Below are positions 28,001 to 42,400 of a stretch of 64,000 nt of DNA, piece after piece. The position numbers were made by a program, and so were the translations under genes. A model generated the notes under the pieces. It saw only the letters and a program-made list of their open reading frames with translations, was not told where the DNA came from and ran no database searches. Numbering within the stretch: position 1 is the first letter of the stretch; every line of letters begins with the position of its first letter. Source of the DNA: Antedon mediterranea (taxonomy: Eukaryota > Echinodermata > Crinoidea > Comatulida > Antedonidae); contig NC_092674.1 in the NCBI RefSeq assembly GCF_964355755.1, positions 22,468,001 to 22,532,000 of the forward strand, given 5' to 3'.

Positions 28001-31000
28001 GAGGGAAATGTAAAGGTTGCTACACATTAGGACGATAACGATTAACGATAATAGTAAGCATACATTTTCTTACATGAAACAAAAAAAATTAGAAACGTTT
28101 TCATTTTAGAACTATGGATAACCATTTAAAATGACTTCATGGTCAAAATATTGATCAATATCAGAGGCAGCACAAAAAGGATCCTATAATTCTAGGATGT
28201 AAACTTCAAATTTATTTTATTTTATGTAAGATTAGCATAATTATCTAGTTGTCGTTCGTTATCTAGTATATGGGTCTTAAATAGTGCGTTTGGCACTTAA
28301 TAACAAATGACACAATGTTCAGTGATGGAGAAATACATTAGGAATGCAGTAATCTCACTGTTGGTTACACCATAGAGGAACCTCCATGGTTACACCAGCA
28401 TTTTGTACAGTCTGTGCCTGGTGTGACTGTATAAACCTCAGAGTTTAGGTGATGGGAAGGGTAATAAAATCAAAATAAAACAGGTTTAATTGAGCTAGTA
28501 TAGGTACTGTATATACTGTAGGAATTAACAATGAAGCTTATTGTTTACAATGTTTATACAAGTATATATCACAAAAATTAACACTTTAAACTAATAAATC
28601 TTAATCAATGTGTCAAAAGCAATTAATAATAATAATAATAATAATTTATTTGGAGATTACACTTTTACAACAGTGGCACTCGACCAAATGGAAGGTGCAT
28701 CCAAGAGAAATATAAAAAAAAAAAAAAACATGATATAGAAAATAACAATTACAATAAAAAGTCGACGTAGGTCAACATGTCAAAACAATTCAACTACAGT
28801 AACTACAATACCATTGAACTGACACCTAAAAATACAAAATATAATATCCAATTACTTTAACCCTATTTAAATTACACAATATATATATATATATATAAAG
28901 GAGGAAGTTAAACAAAACCTAACAAGTAATTGGTTCATAAATCTCTAATCCATAAACTGCTCCATTCATTGGAATGGAATTTGAGTAATTTATCTATGTA
29001 TTAAGATTGCATTAAAGGATCAAGTTTAAGCATAAAACCTGAAGAGGTCGTGCTTATACAGGAATCGTTGGCAAGTGATGATACATGGAGATAAACAGAT
29101 TGGGGATCAATTACAGACAATACAACAACTAGTATAGGAGATATTAAAAAATACACACACAGGATACAGGCAGTTCAGAGATATTCAATTCTATGATTAA
29201 CAATACATGGTAAGGAAGCTTTATATTATTGTTATTGCAGCATTGTAGCATGCGTAACACCATGTTTCTTTGTATTTAACATTTGGTAAACTGATTGCAA
29301 GAAGCCCCAAGGGTAAAATCTATCAAAACAATTAACTCATCACCAAGTTTAAGTTGTTACATGGTGTCCTGGATGATTTATTTGGTTAATGTCTTTTGCA
29401 TGGCTTCTAATAGTGCAATTCTGGGGCATGTTTCTGTTACATGATGCCAGATAGCAATTTGAAAATAGATTTTAAAAATATTATTGCTCCCAGGAATTGC
29501 TCCCAAAAAGTCATGCAAATCCAAGGGTGGGGAGGCGTCACCTGGAACGGTCTAGGCCCCACCTAGATACAGATATATACTATAGGGCATTTTACGTTAC
29601 ATAAAGTAAGTTCAATAATCAATGTCAATCAAGTAATCTTTATTTTAAAAGAATAAAGTTGCACAGCGATCACTGGTTAAATGGCGTTACAACACCCATG
29701 GATACGCTTTAGGAACTGTTATTTTAGAACACTATTTAACAGGTTGGGCCTATTTAAAAATGTTCCTCTTTCTGCTTCCAAAGAAATCATAGGTTCATTC
29801 ACATGGGATTTAATGTGTTATTTTTGCAACAAGGTTGTATTGTGTGAAAAAACTTTATTCTTTTCATGATAGCATAAAAGACTGATTTTAAACACTTTTA
29901 CTATTTCTAAAATATCGCCATGTTAAATGATATTTGCAAAAGTGACTAAAACTTTTCAAAACATTGGTAAACAGTAAATCATGATGTTCTAAAAAAACTA
30001 CTACTTAAAATTGATCTGAATTAAACAGATATTGAAAAACACTAACCTCATATTTATGTGGCGGATGTTTTATTTATGTAGGCTTTTAATGTCTTTTGTG
30101 TGGTTTCAAGTAAATTACACTTTTTGTAGTGCATCGTATTAATTATTTTCCCATATGTTCATTTCTTTTAATTAATATATGAAATAAAATTATTGCAAAT
30201 GTATTAACAAATCATAACAATTTAAAATATTTGAATAAAATCCTCCTTAGGTGTATTTGTTGGAAAGATCCAATGAATATACATTCATAAAATAAAAGGA
30301 GTGCCCGTTTGTACTTCTGTAGAACGATAACAATCAACCTCCAATAAGTAGATAATACAAAAGACAAACAAAATAAAAAAGTTTTCCTATTTATGTTGTC
30401 CAATCAGATAACATAGTAAGAGCAATAATAATGTGATGACACAACATTTTATTGATCATGAAATCATTTGATTGAATTTTAAAAAATATTACACATTTTT
30501 ATAAAAAATCTACAGTTCTAGAATAAAATTGTTTTTCTCTCTTTTGCTTTATGCAAGTGAAATAATTATGTATTTATCGTTGATGGTTATCGTCCTCTCA
30601 TATACATGCATTATGACTCCAAATAAGTGCTTTCTACCTTTTAAAAAACTCTCATGTTATTACATAATGATGTATCTTATGAAAATAAAATTGAAGTTTA
30701 AACATTCAAATTGATCTGTTTGAACATTTTAAAGAAGTTTAGTAAGTGGTTTATTTTTTGTAAAGTGTTAGTGTAAAGCACTTGGAAGAGAAGGGGTATA
30801 ACTGGCAGGCAACTAGTAAGTGGTTTATTTTTTGTAAAGTGTTAGTGTAAAGCACTTGGAAGAGAAGGGGTATAACTGGCAGGCAACTAGTAAGTGGTTT
30901 ATTTTTTGTAAAGTGTTAGTGTAAAGCACTTGGAAGAGAAGGGGTATAACTGGCAGGCAACTACTGCCTTAATGAAAGAAATAATATGATTTAATTAGAA

Positions 31001-34000
31001 TCTATGAGGAAAATCGTTAAAATACATAAAAAGTGGTCGATAACAATAATTACTGACACTGCAAATAAACATGTTTATAAAAAAATTTCCAGGATAGGCC
31101 AAAAACCTTATTAGCTTATATCTGTATATTATTATTTCCTGTGTCAAAATAAACGTATTAATACAAAGATATAACAGTAAACAAAATAATCCAATCGAAA
31201 ATAATCACGTTTTTGCGACTTTGTGTTATATTCGTATACCAGCTTTAATAATAGTACAAACCGATAACATTTTACAGTGTCCATAAAACATATTTTTAAA
31301 TATGTTTTATGGGTCTAACTATATTCACAAATGAGTGAATATGCACTTAAATATTCATATGTAGTAATGTACATTTAACAAATTATATTTTAAATTTATA
31401 TCATAAAATGTTATGATGTTATTGTACAGTAGTACTAGTAGAAAGAGTTTTAATAATGTCATTTGCTTTCACAGAATTAATCTCATTCTTTCTTGATTTA
31501 ACTTCTGGATAAGTCTATCAAAACTAGTTTTTGACTGCCAAAATTGGATGGTTATTTATGACCCTGTAGGAAAAATGTTGGCCATGGGTGATATTTGATC
31601 ATGAAAAGTCTTTATTTGAAGGAAGTTTTTAAATGTGGGGCTCCTAATTGGAAGGCGACCTAAATACTAATGATAACAAATAGTTAAGCAATTGGATCAA
31701 CACAAATCCATATTAACATTTAGTTTCATATTTGAACGGTTATAAAAGGATTCACTTCGTTTTACCTTTACTTTATCCAATTGCTTCCTGTATCGCAGGC
31801 ACAATAAAACAGGAAGATAGTCAAATCCATGGCTATAGCCTTGGAATGAATTGAACAGAACGCTATTGTACAAAAGCACTATAATTGGCATCAGGAGACA
31901 TCACAGGACTATCATTAAACTATGAATAAGTAAGTGTTCACATTTTTTCTTCAATTTATATCAAACTAAAAGTTAATTTTTGTTTCTTTCCAATAGTTAT
32001 TTATTGTTCTCTTTCTGGTTCCCAGGGGAATATAGACATATTGCAGAGAATATAATTTCATGTAGGCTAAATGTCTACTAAATTTTTGTGATTACCATTA
32101 TTGTGGATATGAGTTGTATACTGATGTTATGCATTAAAAATGTAACTGGTACCTATTAATATTATGTATATACAGTGGAACCGTAATCACGTAGCCATAA
32201 CATCGGCAGGGGTTCGAGGCTCACTCACTCCATGGTTCTGGTGGTAGAACAAGTCTACTCGGATAAAAACTATAAACTGTAGTCTCGTGTGCACTTTAAA
32301 AAACCTACTGTAGTACATCTTTCGAGACGAGTAGGGGGTTACCCCGGTGTATTAGTACATCACAGCCACTGATCACCAACTGGGCCCTCTGGGAGATCAG
32401 TCTTTGACTGAAGAGGTCACCCAGTATAAAGATAAAACAAACAAAACAAACAATATTTTAAGGCTTGAAATTTCCATATACAGTATGAGGCAGATACCAG
32501 GGTATGTTGATAGACGTATGTTATACTCTAAGGTTATACTATACTAGAAATCCTTGTTCAAAGGGGGAATAAGAATAATATTGAATTTTAATGAAATATC
32601 TATCTTTAAAAACCATTTCAATTTAAACATGTAAGCAGAGTTTGAAACTGATTTTTGTTGTTCAAACAGTTTCAACACAAATAAGTTTGCATGTTCACAA
32701 CCAAGTTTAGCACCTGTTTGGTCTTTCCGTGCCTCCTTTTAATTGTTTTGTCCTCTTTGTTTATGTATATGGCAGAAATTGAATAAATAAAAAAAAAAAA
32801 AAAAAACACTTTTGCAAATCTAACACTCAAACACATGTTTGAATGCGAATAGCAATTCACATTTTTTTAAATTGAAGTGATCAGCAATGATTTGTCAACA
32901 GTTTTATTTGTAATTTCTGTTTTTGCTACACAACACTTTACTGTTTATTATTTAAAAACAATTATAAAAAAAAAATATATAATTTCTGTTTTTTTGTGCT
33001 CTTAAAAAATTCATATTCAATAAAAATCGTTCAGACAAATGGTCATCGACGAAAAATGTTAGCATTACTCAAATACAATGCGCTCAGGATGGTAAATGTT
33101 AGAAAACTCAAGGTCAACAGCAGTCAATCAAATAACCATGATTTTGTGTTATAGCTAAGTTGCACAGCGATAACTTAAATATTTAATGTTCCAACACACA
33201 TTGGGTGATTTTAACCATTCTTTTGAGAAGCAATTTAACTGCTTATTTGAATTTTCTGCTGTCATGAAATAGGAGGACATTTTTTATCTATTCACACAGT
33301 TATTAATAAGGGGTTTTTTGTAGCAGAAATAGGTAGCCTACTACTGAGTTAGAAAATGACAGTAGTTTTTATTCAAACAGTTTCTAACCTTCATGCCTGT
33401 CATATCTAGAGCAGGCAGTTTACCTTGGTTTCTTCATACTCAATGTCAGTAGACAAATCCAGAACCACTTAGTGAAATTGGAAACAAATGTTTGAGCAAC
33501 AAAAATTACATTCAAAAATTGTTCTTAAATCTCTGAAAAGTTTTTCAGTAGATATTTAACATTCTGTTATGCGGGTTCTCAACAGTTTTCTAGTGACGGT
33601 CTTGTAGTAATTTATAAAAAAAAAATCTTGCGCCCCAGATAGAGTATAGCGTTATGGGTGGGTTTGAGCCTTGGAGAATCTCATGGGATTTCAGGATATT
33701 ACATCTTTTTTATTTACTTATTTTTTAGCAATAACTCTTTGCGTGCCGTACCATATTAAGTGCACTCTAAAGGCGCATTTGGTTTTTGCCTCGGCTGTTG
33801 AGAACCCCAATTTTACAATTTTTTGTTGAATTTCTTTCACATTAAAAAAATTATAGTTTTTTTTTTCTACTCTTTTAGCCTGGTAACTAGCATTCTCTAT
33901 TTCCTAATGATTGAATCTACAATTTACAAGTCATATGGATCCCCAACTTGTCACCCGTCGAGGTCAACTTGGAAGGAAACTGATGACCCAGCAGTATGTA

Positions 34001-36392
34001 TAGTGGATAACAACAACCCAGCACCACAGTTTAGTATTAATGGTATAGAGGTTCCAAGCAATAGAATTAGTACTACACGAAATGGCCCTACTACAGAACA
34101 CCGATACCAACCATCACGATATGATAGTGGTCAAATTATGTTGTGTTCTGTTTTTGATAGCATGAATTGTACATTTGAATTCACAACAGTTGTCTACATG
34201 CCAAATGTTACGGTAACCAGGCTGTCACAGGATGAATTTTCATGTACTGTTGATGCAAACCCTTTGACTACTATTTTTTGGACCTCTGACCCAGATTACA
34301 TCCTTCGATTTACAAACAAGGGAAATACCAAAACTCATTCTTCCAAGTCTGTTTTAATTGTAAATGACCCATCCAGGATTTCAGATGACACAACTTTTAC
34401 ATGTTCTATGAGTAATGACATGGGATATGATAGTGTGACAATATCATATAAGACTATGACATCAACAACTGAAATTAACACTGACGAAGAAAATGTTACT
34501 ATTGAAAACGTAGGCCTATCCACAAGCACGCGGTTTCCTTTAACCAAAAACCCTAATGACAGCCGCGGTTCACCAACTGTTAATTGGACAGTTGCAAAAA
34601 GTGAGAATACGTCTACCTCTAAGAAATCAATATCTTTGTTGATGATATTAGCAATCATTGGCGGTATATTATGTTTGTTAATATTAGTGTTAATTGGTTT
34701 GCACATTCACAAACACTCTTATGACAGTCGCCGCAATACCGAAACCAAAAACGATGAAAATTCAGACCCTATTTATGCAGAGTTAAACATAATTAATATA
34801 CCGCAAAATAACACAGAACAAAATTATACTTCAGTAATAGACCCTGTTGCTACAACGAGTATTATCAGCAACCATTATGAACAATTGCCAGAAATTATTT
34901 CTAATCACGTAGAAACTCCAAGTGATCCAACACTTGAACAGTCTTCGTTCAATGATTCTGAGTGTGTAGACCAAGTTGAATGTACTATTCAAGAGCTGGA
35001 CAGTACCCCGTCAGAAAACAGTCCAGAGGAAGCGCCCTCATACTTTGTACTCGAGAAAGATGATGAGGAAGAGGAAAATGTTACTATTTATGAAGATATT
35101 AATGATAAACAAATTAATAACAATCAAAACGATGATAATGATTTGGATGATCAAAGACGTCTTAGTTCTACAGTACCGGCGGATGACAGTAATATTTATG
35201 CTGAAATTGGAAATATTAGTAAAGACTTTGTAGACCATGAAAATGAGATATATGAATCTATTGAAGCCAAGACACAAGAGTAATAAGTACCTTTTTGTTT
35301 TTTGGCAGACTTAAAAACATTAAAAACATTTAATGATAATTAAATTTGAGGAAATCGTTTCTTTTATTTAACATTTTTGTATATCTGCTATGGAGATTTC
35401 ATTGGGAACATCTCAGGTTTGTTGTTCTCAGTTGCCCCTGGATTTTGTATCCCAGGTCTCGGCAGGTTAAAAGTGTGAATATATCTACAATTTCTCATCC
35501 CTATTTATGGTTTTGACCTTTTTTCTAATGGTGATGACATCATTCATCTGCTTCATAAACAAATACTGCTTTAATAATAATTTACTTTAAATGATTAGGT
35601 CTATTATTGGTCTGTTATAGCTGACATTAGACGGAGAACAACAAAAATCCGACGGGAGGTTGCATCGTTTTATCCCACCATAATAATTACAACTATAACA
35701 CAATTCTGAATATCACTGTATTACTGTGCATCTTCCTATAATATTAATAATGTTGTAGAGTTATTATTTATAATATATTTTTCTTTTAGTTTATTTCCTA
35801 TATGAAATTTCTTAATCCGATAATATTATTAATAATTTTTGGCTGTGAAAACATTACAGCTTATACAACATTTTTACCATCTGTTATAATTTACGATAAA
35901 AAAAAACCCAGTTCTAACATCATAAAATTAGGTTAGAAATTATTCATGGTTGACTCATGAAACTACATCATTGTGAAACAATAGAAGGTTAAAGAGTAAC
36001 ATAATTATTTGGCCTGTTTTTACCGCCTGCAAATAACTGGTTAAATTGAGTGTGGCTACTTGGAAGTAGAAACGGTGTTTAAAATGGCATTCTTAAAATT
36101 AATGACACCAAAATGCTTGCCATTTATTTATTTATTCTGTTTATTTATTCAGGTTTATAGTAAAAATATGCAGTCAGGAAGGCTGAAATTGTTGATTTAC
36201 AAAAATATATATATATATATATATATATTTGCACTGATGAAGGGCTAGTGTTGCCTGAAAGCTCTGCTAACTTTTCTGGCTGTTTACTTTATCGTTTTGA
36301 TTTAGCTTTTCGCTTTTTATTTTTGTATCTCCATTGAGATCCAGCCACTGATACCCACAGCATTGTCATTTTTTTCAGTAATTTGCCTTTGG

Positions 36393-36430
<38 letters not shown>

Positions 36431-39400
36431 AATTACAAATGTATACTATATAAAATAAGTTTGATCAAATATTTAAAATTTTATAAAAAAATACAATTTT
36501 TAAAAGACAGTTAAAAGTTGAGTTAAATCTTCTATAAAATTTAAATAAAAAATGCATATTATAAATAGCTTCGCAGCGTGTGATCAATTTAATTACTGTT
36601 TAAATTTAGGATTCTACTTATAGTAAAGGCAGGCGAGGTCTTAAGATGGTTGGTCCTATTAACAGGTACATTAAATAGGGGTTTATCTACCAAGGTTGAT
36701 GTAAGCTCTCTAGTAATAATGCGGTAGTCAAGCAGAATAAAGGCCCATTTACACTAGGACAATAACGATGGACGATAAATATATAAACATGCATTTTTTT
36801 TACATAAAACAAAATAAATTAGAAAGGTTTTCGTTCTAGAACTATAGGATAATCATTTATGCTGTCTTTGATAATAATAATATTTTTAAAATTCCAATCA
36901 AATGACGTCATGATAAATAAAAACAATAAAATCGTTGTATTGTCACGATATTATTGCTCTTACTAATCATGACGTCATTGATTGGACGTGTGAAAATATC
37001 ATTTTCATCAAAGGAAGCATAGAAGGTTATTCTATAGTTCTAGAATGAACAGTTTTTATATTTCTTTTGTTTTATGTATGAAAAATGCATTTGTCTATTT
37101 ATCGTCGATCGTTATCGTCCTAGTGTAAATGGGTCTTGACCGATAATTAACATTTATAGGTAAAGCACCAAATTCATACAGCTTTGCTGATTTTTTTTTT
37201 CTTTTTGGCTTCTCAAATAACTTGTGTTTCCCCCTCTTCCTAATGATACAAAATGGATCAGTTACCGGAATTCAGTTTTTATTCCCAGCAGAAGAAACAT
37301 GTCCTTAGATCCTTCTGGATAATATAATATATTTGTATTAAATTGAATTACAAGTTTAAATAATGCTATAGTAAATCAAATGTAAATAATTTGCCATATT
37401 TATTTGTCATATTTATGTTATGATTTATCAATATTAATAATGATTTTAACAGTGACTTATTTGTGTCATTTATTTTAATATTTTTTACCTCAAATGTAAT
37501 TTAGATTACAGATTGTAAGATTTGATGACAAACCTTATAATTTAATTTTGAGTAAATATCGTATAAAATGGTATGGATTTACTATTTAATGTAATAAGGT
37601 GTAAAGTTTATTTCCTAATTCTAAATCTTCATCATCGTAATTTCTACAATCAACATATTGATTATTACGAAACAAGATGCCTACTTTAAAGATGTATTGT
37701 CCCCCAAAAACATGAAAAATGAAGATTAATTAAATCAGACTTTGAATAGGTTATTTTGTAGTTTTAATTAAGTTAATTACTTCCGTAGAAAAAAAAAACC
37801 GAAAAAATTTTCAATTTGACCATTTTTTGCTTTAAATTCCAGTTTTTTCAGGTAAATAAATTTGTTTTGGATTCAATTTTTAGTCGAAGTCAATAACTAT
37901 TATGTGACATTAGAATGGCATACTCAACAACAAAAATTTTATAAATTATTTTTCAGGGAGACAATACATCTTTAAGTAGTGGCTGTGTGTGACAGTGGTG
38001 TGAATTAGTACACTGGGGTAACTACTTGTCTCGAAAGATGTACTAGGTTCTTTAAGCACACTGGACATAACGTGTATAGTCCTAATCCAAGAAGAATTGT
38101 TCTACCACCCGAACAATGGAGCGAATGCAGCTCGAACCCTTGCCGATACTATGGTTACTGTATGTATTACATTTTCGCTGTCTTAACCACTCCATAAAAA
38201 AGTTATTTATATGTATAATTTTAGTGAATAGATATAAAAAAAATGATTTTAACACAAGTTTTAAAAGATTTCAATTTGTTCTATCAGATGTTGCCATTAT
38301 TTAGAAAACTCAAGCAACTCATACACTTTTTATAACTCATCATCTTGGTAATTTTTTTTAAAATAAAGTACCAATTTAAAGAGATTTAATTATGTAAATC
38401 ATTTATTTATTTATTATTACTTGTATAGTGCACATTTATACAACATTTAATTATAAATCAGCAGCGTTTCACATCAATTAGTATCGTAACATTGTTTGAA
38501 ATATAGTGCCTTTAAATGTTTTTAAATTGATTATTAGTCGTCTAAGTGTTTAATGTGACTTGGTAAACTGTTCCAAATTTTGGGTCGTGCTACGGCAAAC
38601 GAACGGTCAGCAAATTTCTTTCGTTTAGTTCGTGGGATTGTCAGGTTAACATTGCTGGTGCTTGAACGTGTACTGCGAGAAACATTAATTATAACTGATG
38701 TCTCAAAATATTAGTATACAGTGACAGGGAGACGAAACATTTTGAGGTGCTGAAAATCACATAGCTATATTTAAAATTGAAATCTGCTGAAAATTTTCCA
38801 CAAGATGAGGACAGAATAAACTTGAACATTAGAAATTTAAATAAAATATTTAAAAGATTTTTGAGATTTAAAATGTGCAAACAAAAATGGGATAAATTAA
38901 AAGCTGACAATTTTTTTAATTTTTTTTTTGGGCAATGCCAGCCAGTATATATTGTTGTATATATACATTTTGATTTAAATAATCTTCATCTTTATAGTAT
39001 GATATTGATGGTTGATGGAAGTTACAAAAATAATCTTTTTACTGATCTTTTTTCTTATAAATAAAATTGTTTGTTTTTCTGATAAAAGAAATAGAAGTAG
39101 TTTTATTAAAAGAAGAAGATTATCCTATCACAAATAATTTACAATATTATGTATCGATCATTTTTATAATAAATAGAATTGGCATAAAATAACTTAATTT
39201 ATTTTTCTTGTCGAATGAAAAACTAGAATATAAATAGAAAATGGAACAAATTTCAAATTCTACAACCTATTTGTTTAAAACATTATGCATAAGGAAACTA
39301 TAAATTTTACAATTATATATTTTCAAAGAAAACAAGCATATTTCTACAGCTAATGGTCAGGCCTTGTCTTTTAAGGCGGGTGAGTGCGATCACTCACCTA

Positions 39401-42400
39401 AAACACTCCTAAACAGCCCTTGAGGAGTGCGATTTACAAGTTACAACACGCTTAAATACAAACAGCACACCTACAAGAGTGCAATTTGTAGCACACCTAT
39501 AATTTTCAAAAGATAAGGCCGGAATGGTATGATGTGCAATTTTCAGATTGAAAGTACTGTATACCATACACCTTTATCAATTGGGTATGACATCACAAGT
39601 ATAGTTGTTTTTCTAACTCCAAGAATATGTCTGCTGCACCTATAAGTTAGCATAAACCAGTACGCTAATATATACAACAATTTAAATAATGTAAACAAAG
39701 TAAAATCATACAAATTAGCTAAAAAAATTAAAGAAAAAAAAACGACTTGTTGTGCCAAAGATGCCATTAAATCCAATTTCCAAGTAACCTTCCAACATTA
39801 TCTTGTTTTACATATTTATTATTATTATTGCTTCCTGTAGTGTAACACAACATTGGAATAGTATTAAACAGAAAATGCTTAGGTTGTATGGAAGCAACAT
39901 CGTATTTGTATCAGGAAACGAAATACCACATCATATCACTATGAATAAGTAAGTGCTGACATTTTCTCTTCAATCTATATCAAAACTCAAACATTTAAAT
40001 GTTAGCTACTTATTGACATGCCCTTTTTATTTCTAAAAATTAGACATTTCAAAGAATAAATGTCATATAGGCAAGTTAAAGCCCCATTCCCTACGTTTTT
40101 TAGATCTAATTTAAGATCACAAACTATATTTAATGTAAAAATAATACTATATGGTCCTATTGCGATAACTTTTTTCGTCTTTAAACGGTTAAAAATGTGA
40201 AAAATAAATCGATTCTAATAATTATAGCGGCCCGCTATAAATCCCAAAATGCATTGCGCGCGGATTGATATTTTTGTTTTTCACCTGTAATTCGCCCACT
40301 TTTCGATCGATCGTGAAGCCAAAACAAATGGAAGACTCCTAACTTTTCAGCGAAAATACCGGGTTTTCCCCAATTTGTATCAACGGAGTCTGGCAAAAAT
40401 AGAAAGACAATTAATGCAGCAACTATACAACGTCAGGCTAGGTATATAGCTAGCGTACGATGTTCGTACGTTATCGATGTTTACCAGCTAGGCCTACAAA
40501 ACTAAGCCTAGCTAGGCTAGGCCCAAGACCGTCCACGAGAGGTCGATCGCCGCGAGCTACTTAGGTAGTGCATTGTTTCTCACTTTTTATCATAATTTAC
40601 CATAAAACGTACATTTAAGACAAGGAATGACATGGTTTAATGTTTTTAAAGTGATATATATGTATTATTTTCCAAAAAACGTCCAAAATTGCAGGGAAGG
40701 GGTCTTTAAAGGGCTAGAAATTTATCAAAATCTAACTTAGTAAAATCAGCAACTTAACTAGTGTAGCAAGCAAATGTTTTGGTAAATTACAAGTTTGGTA
40801 GTTTGAATTTCGAGCAATGTAACTTGAGTAAAAGTATGGTGTGAACCATGATACAGTTAACCTAAAATAGTTGGTAACTTAACTAAGTTGTTGCATCGTC
40901 TGTCTGGAATCCTGTTGTGATATTTAACAGGCCTTGTTGAATTTATATCTTTCCAGGTAAGAAAAGTATACTGTGATATGTTTTTCTGTTTATTGTTTTA
41001 GCCTGGTAACTGGCATTCTCTATTTTCTATTGATTGAATCTACAATATATCAGTCATATGGATTCCCAAAATGTCACCCGTCGAGGTCAACTTGGAAGGA
41101 AACTGATGACCCAGCAGTATGTATAGTGGATAACAACAACCCAGCACCACAGTTTAGTATTAATGGTATAGAGGTTCCAAGCAATAGAATTAGTACTACA
41201 CGAAATGGCCCTACTACAGAACACCGATACCAACCATCACGATATGATAGTGGTCAAATTATGTTGTGTTCTGTTTTTGATAGCATGAATTGTACATTTG
41301 AATTCACAACAGTTGTCTACATGCCAAATGTTACGGTAACCAGGCTGTCACAGGATGAATTTTCATGTACTGTTGATGCAAACCCTTTGACTACTATTTT
41401 TTGGACCTCTGACCCAGATTACATCCTTCGATTTACAAACAAGGGAAATACCAAAACTCATTCTTCCAAGTCTGTTTTAATTGTAAATGACCCATCCAGG
41501 ATTTCAGATGACACAACTTTTACATGTTCTATGAGTAATGACATGGGATATGATAGTGTGACAATATCATATAAGACTATGACATCAACAACTGAAATTA
41601 ACACTGACGAAGAAAATGTTACTATTGAAAACGTAGGCCTATCCACAAGCACGCGGTTTCCTTTAACCAAAAACCCTAATGACAGCCGCGGTTCACCAAC
41701 TGTTAATTGGACAGTTGCAAAAAGTGAGAATACGTCTACCTCTAAGAAATCAATATCTTTGTTGATGATATTAGCAATCATTGGCGGTATATTATGTTTG
41801 TTAATATTAGTGTTAATTGGTTTGCACATTCACAAACACTCTTATGACAGTCGCCGCAATACCGAAACCAAAAACGATGAAAATTCAGACCCTATTTATG
41901 CAGAGTTAAACATAATTAATATACCGCAAAATAACACAGAACAAAATTATACTTCAGTAATAGACCCTGTTGCTACAACGAGTATTATCAGCAACCATTA
42001 TGAACAATTGCCAGAAATTATTTCTAATCACGTAGAAACTCCAAGTGATCCAACACTTGAACAGTCTTCGTTCAATGATTCTGAGTGTGTAGACCAAGTT
42101 GAATGTACTATTCAAGAGCTGGACAGTACCCCGTCAGAAAACAGTCCAGAGGAAGCGCCCTCATACTTTGTACTCGAGAAAGATGATGAGGAAGAGGAAA
42201 ATGTTACTATTTATGAAGATATTAATGATAAACAAATTAATAACAATCAAAACGATGATAATGATTTGGATGATCAAAGACGTCTTAGTTCTACAGTACC
42301 GGCGGATGACAGTAATATTTATGCTGAAATTGGAAATATTAGTAAAGACTTTGTAGACCATGAAAATGAGATATATGAATCTATTGAAGCCAAGACACAA

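Larger units (their letters stand above)
27251..31740. other. Region upstream of Ig copy 1 within the 24-kb intron
   Basis: No coding exon recognised. It contains MITE C remnants, an AAT microsatellite (28625-28650), a TA run (28880-28898), the 74-bp minisatellite and a short perfect hairpin CCATAAAACATAT...ATATGTTTTATGG at 31281-31311. Confidence 0.55.

Noticed and set aside
30741-30962. CRISPR-like or protein-coding repeat array
   Set aside because: Direct abutting 74-bp units without spacers, in an animal genome, with stops in the frames checked; a minisatellite.
34335-34706. Antisense open frames inside the Ig exons (also 35038-35277, 41458-41829, 42161-42400, 48579-48926)
   Set aside because: They mirror the coding strand, repeat with it in the duplication, and show no domain or splice logic of their own.
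34786-35280. Canonical ITIM or ITAM in the receptor tail
   Set aside because: No tyrosine has I/V/L/S at -2 with I/V/L at +3, and spacing between neighbouring YxxL/I motifs (13-14 or more residues) exceeds the ITAM range. Only YxxPhi and one ITSM-like motif can be claimed.
36060-36248. Small plus-strand frame with hydrophobic stretch (repeated at 43183)
   Set aside because: It ends in a TA microsatellite translated as IYIYIYI; no support as a gene.
38777-39064. Possible small gene between Ig copies (95 codons, repeated at 45898)
   Set aside because: Low-complexity AT-rich frame ([16 protein letters not shown]) next to a LINE remnant; repeated only because the whole unit is duplicated.
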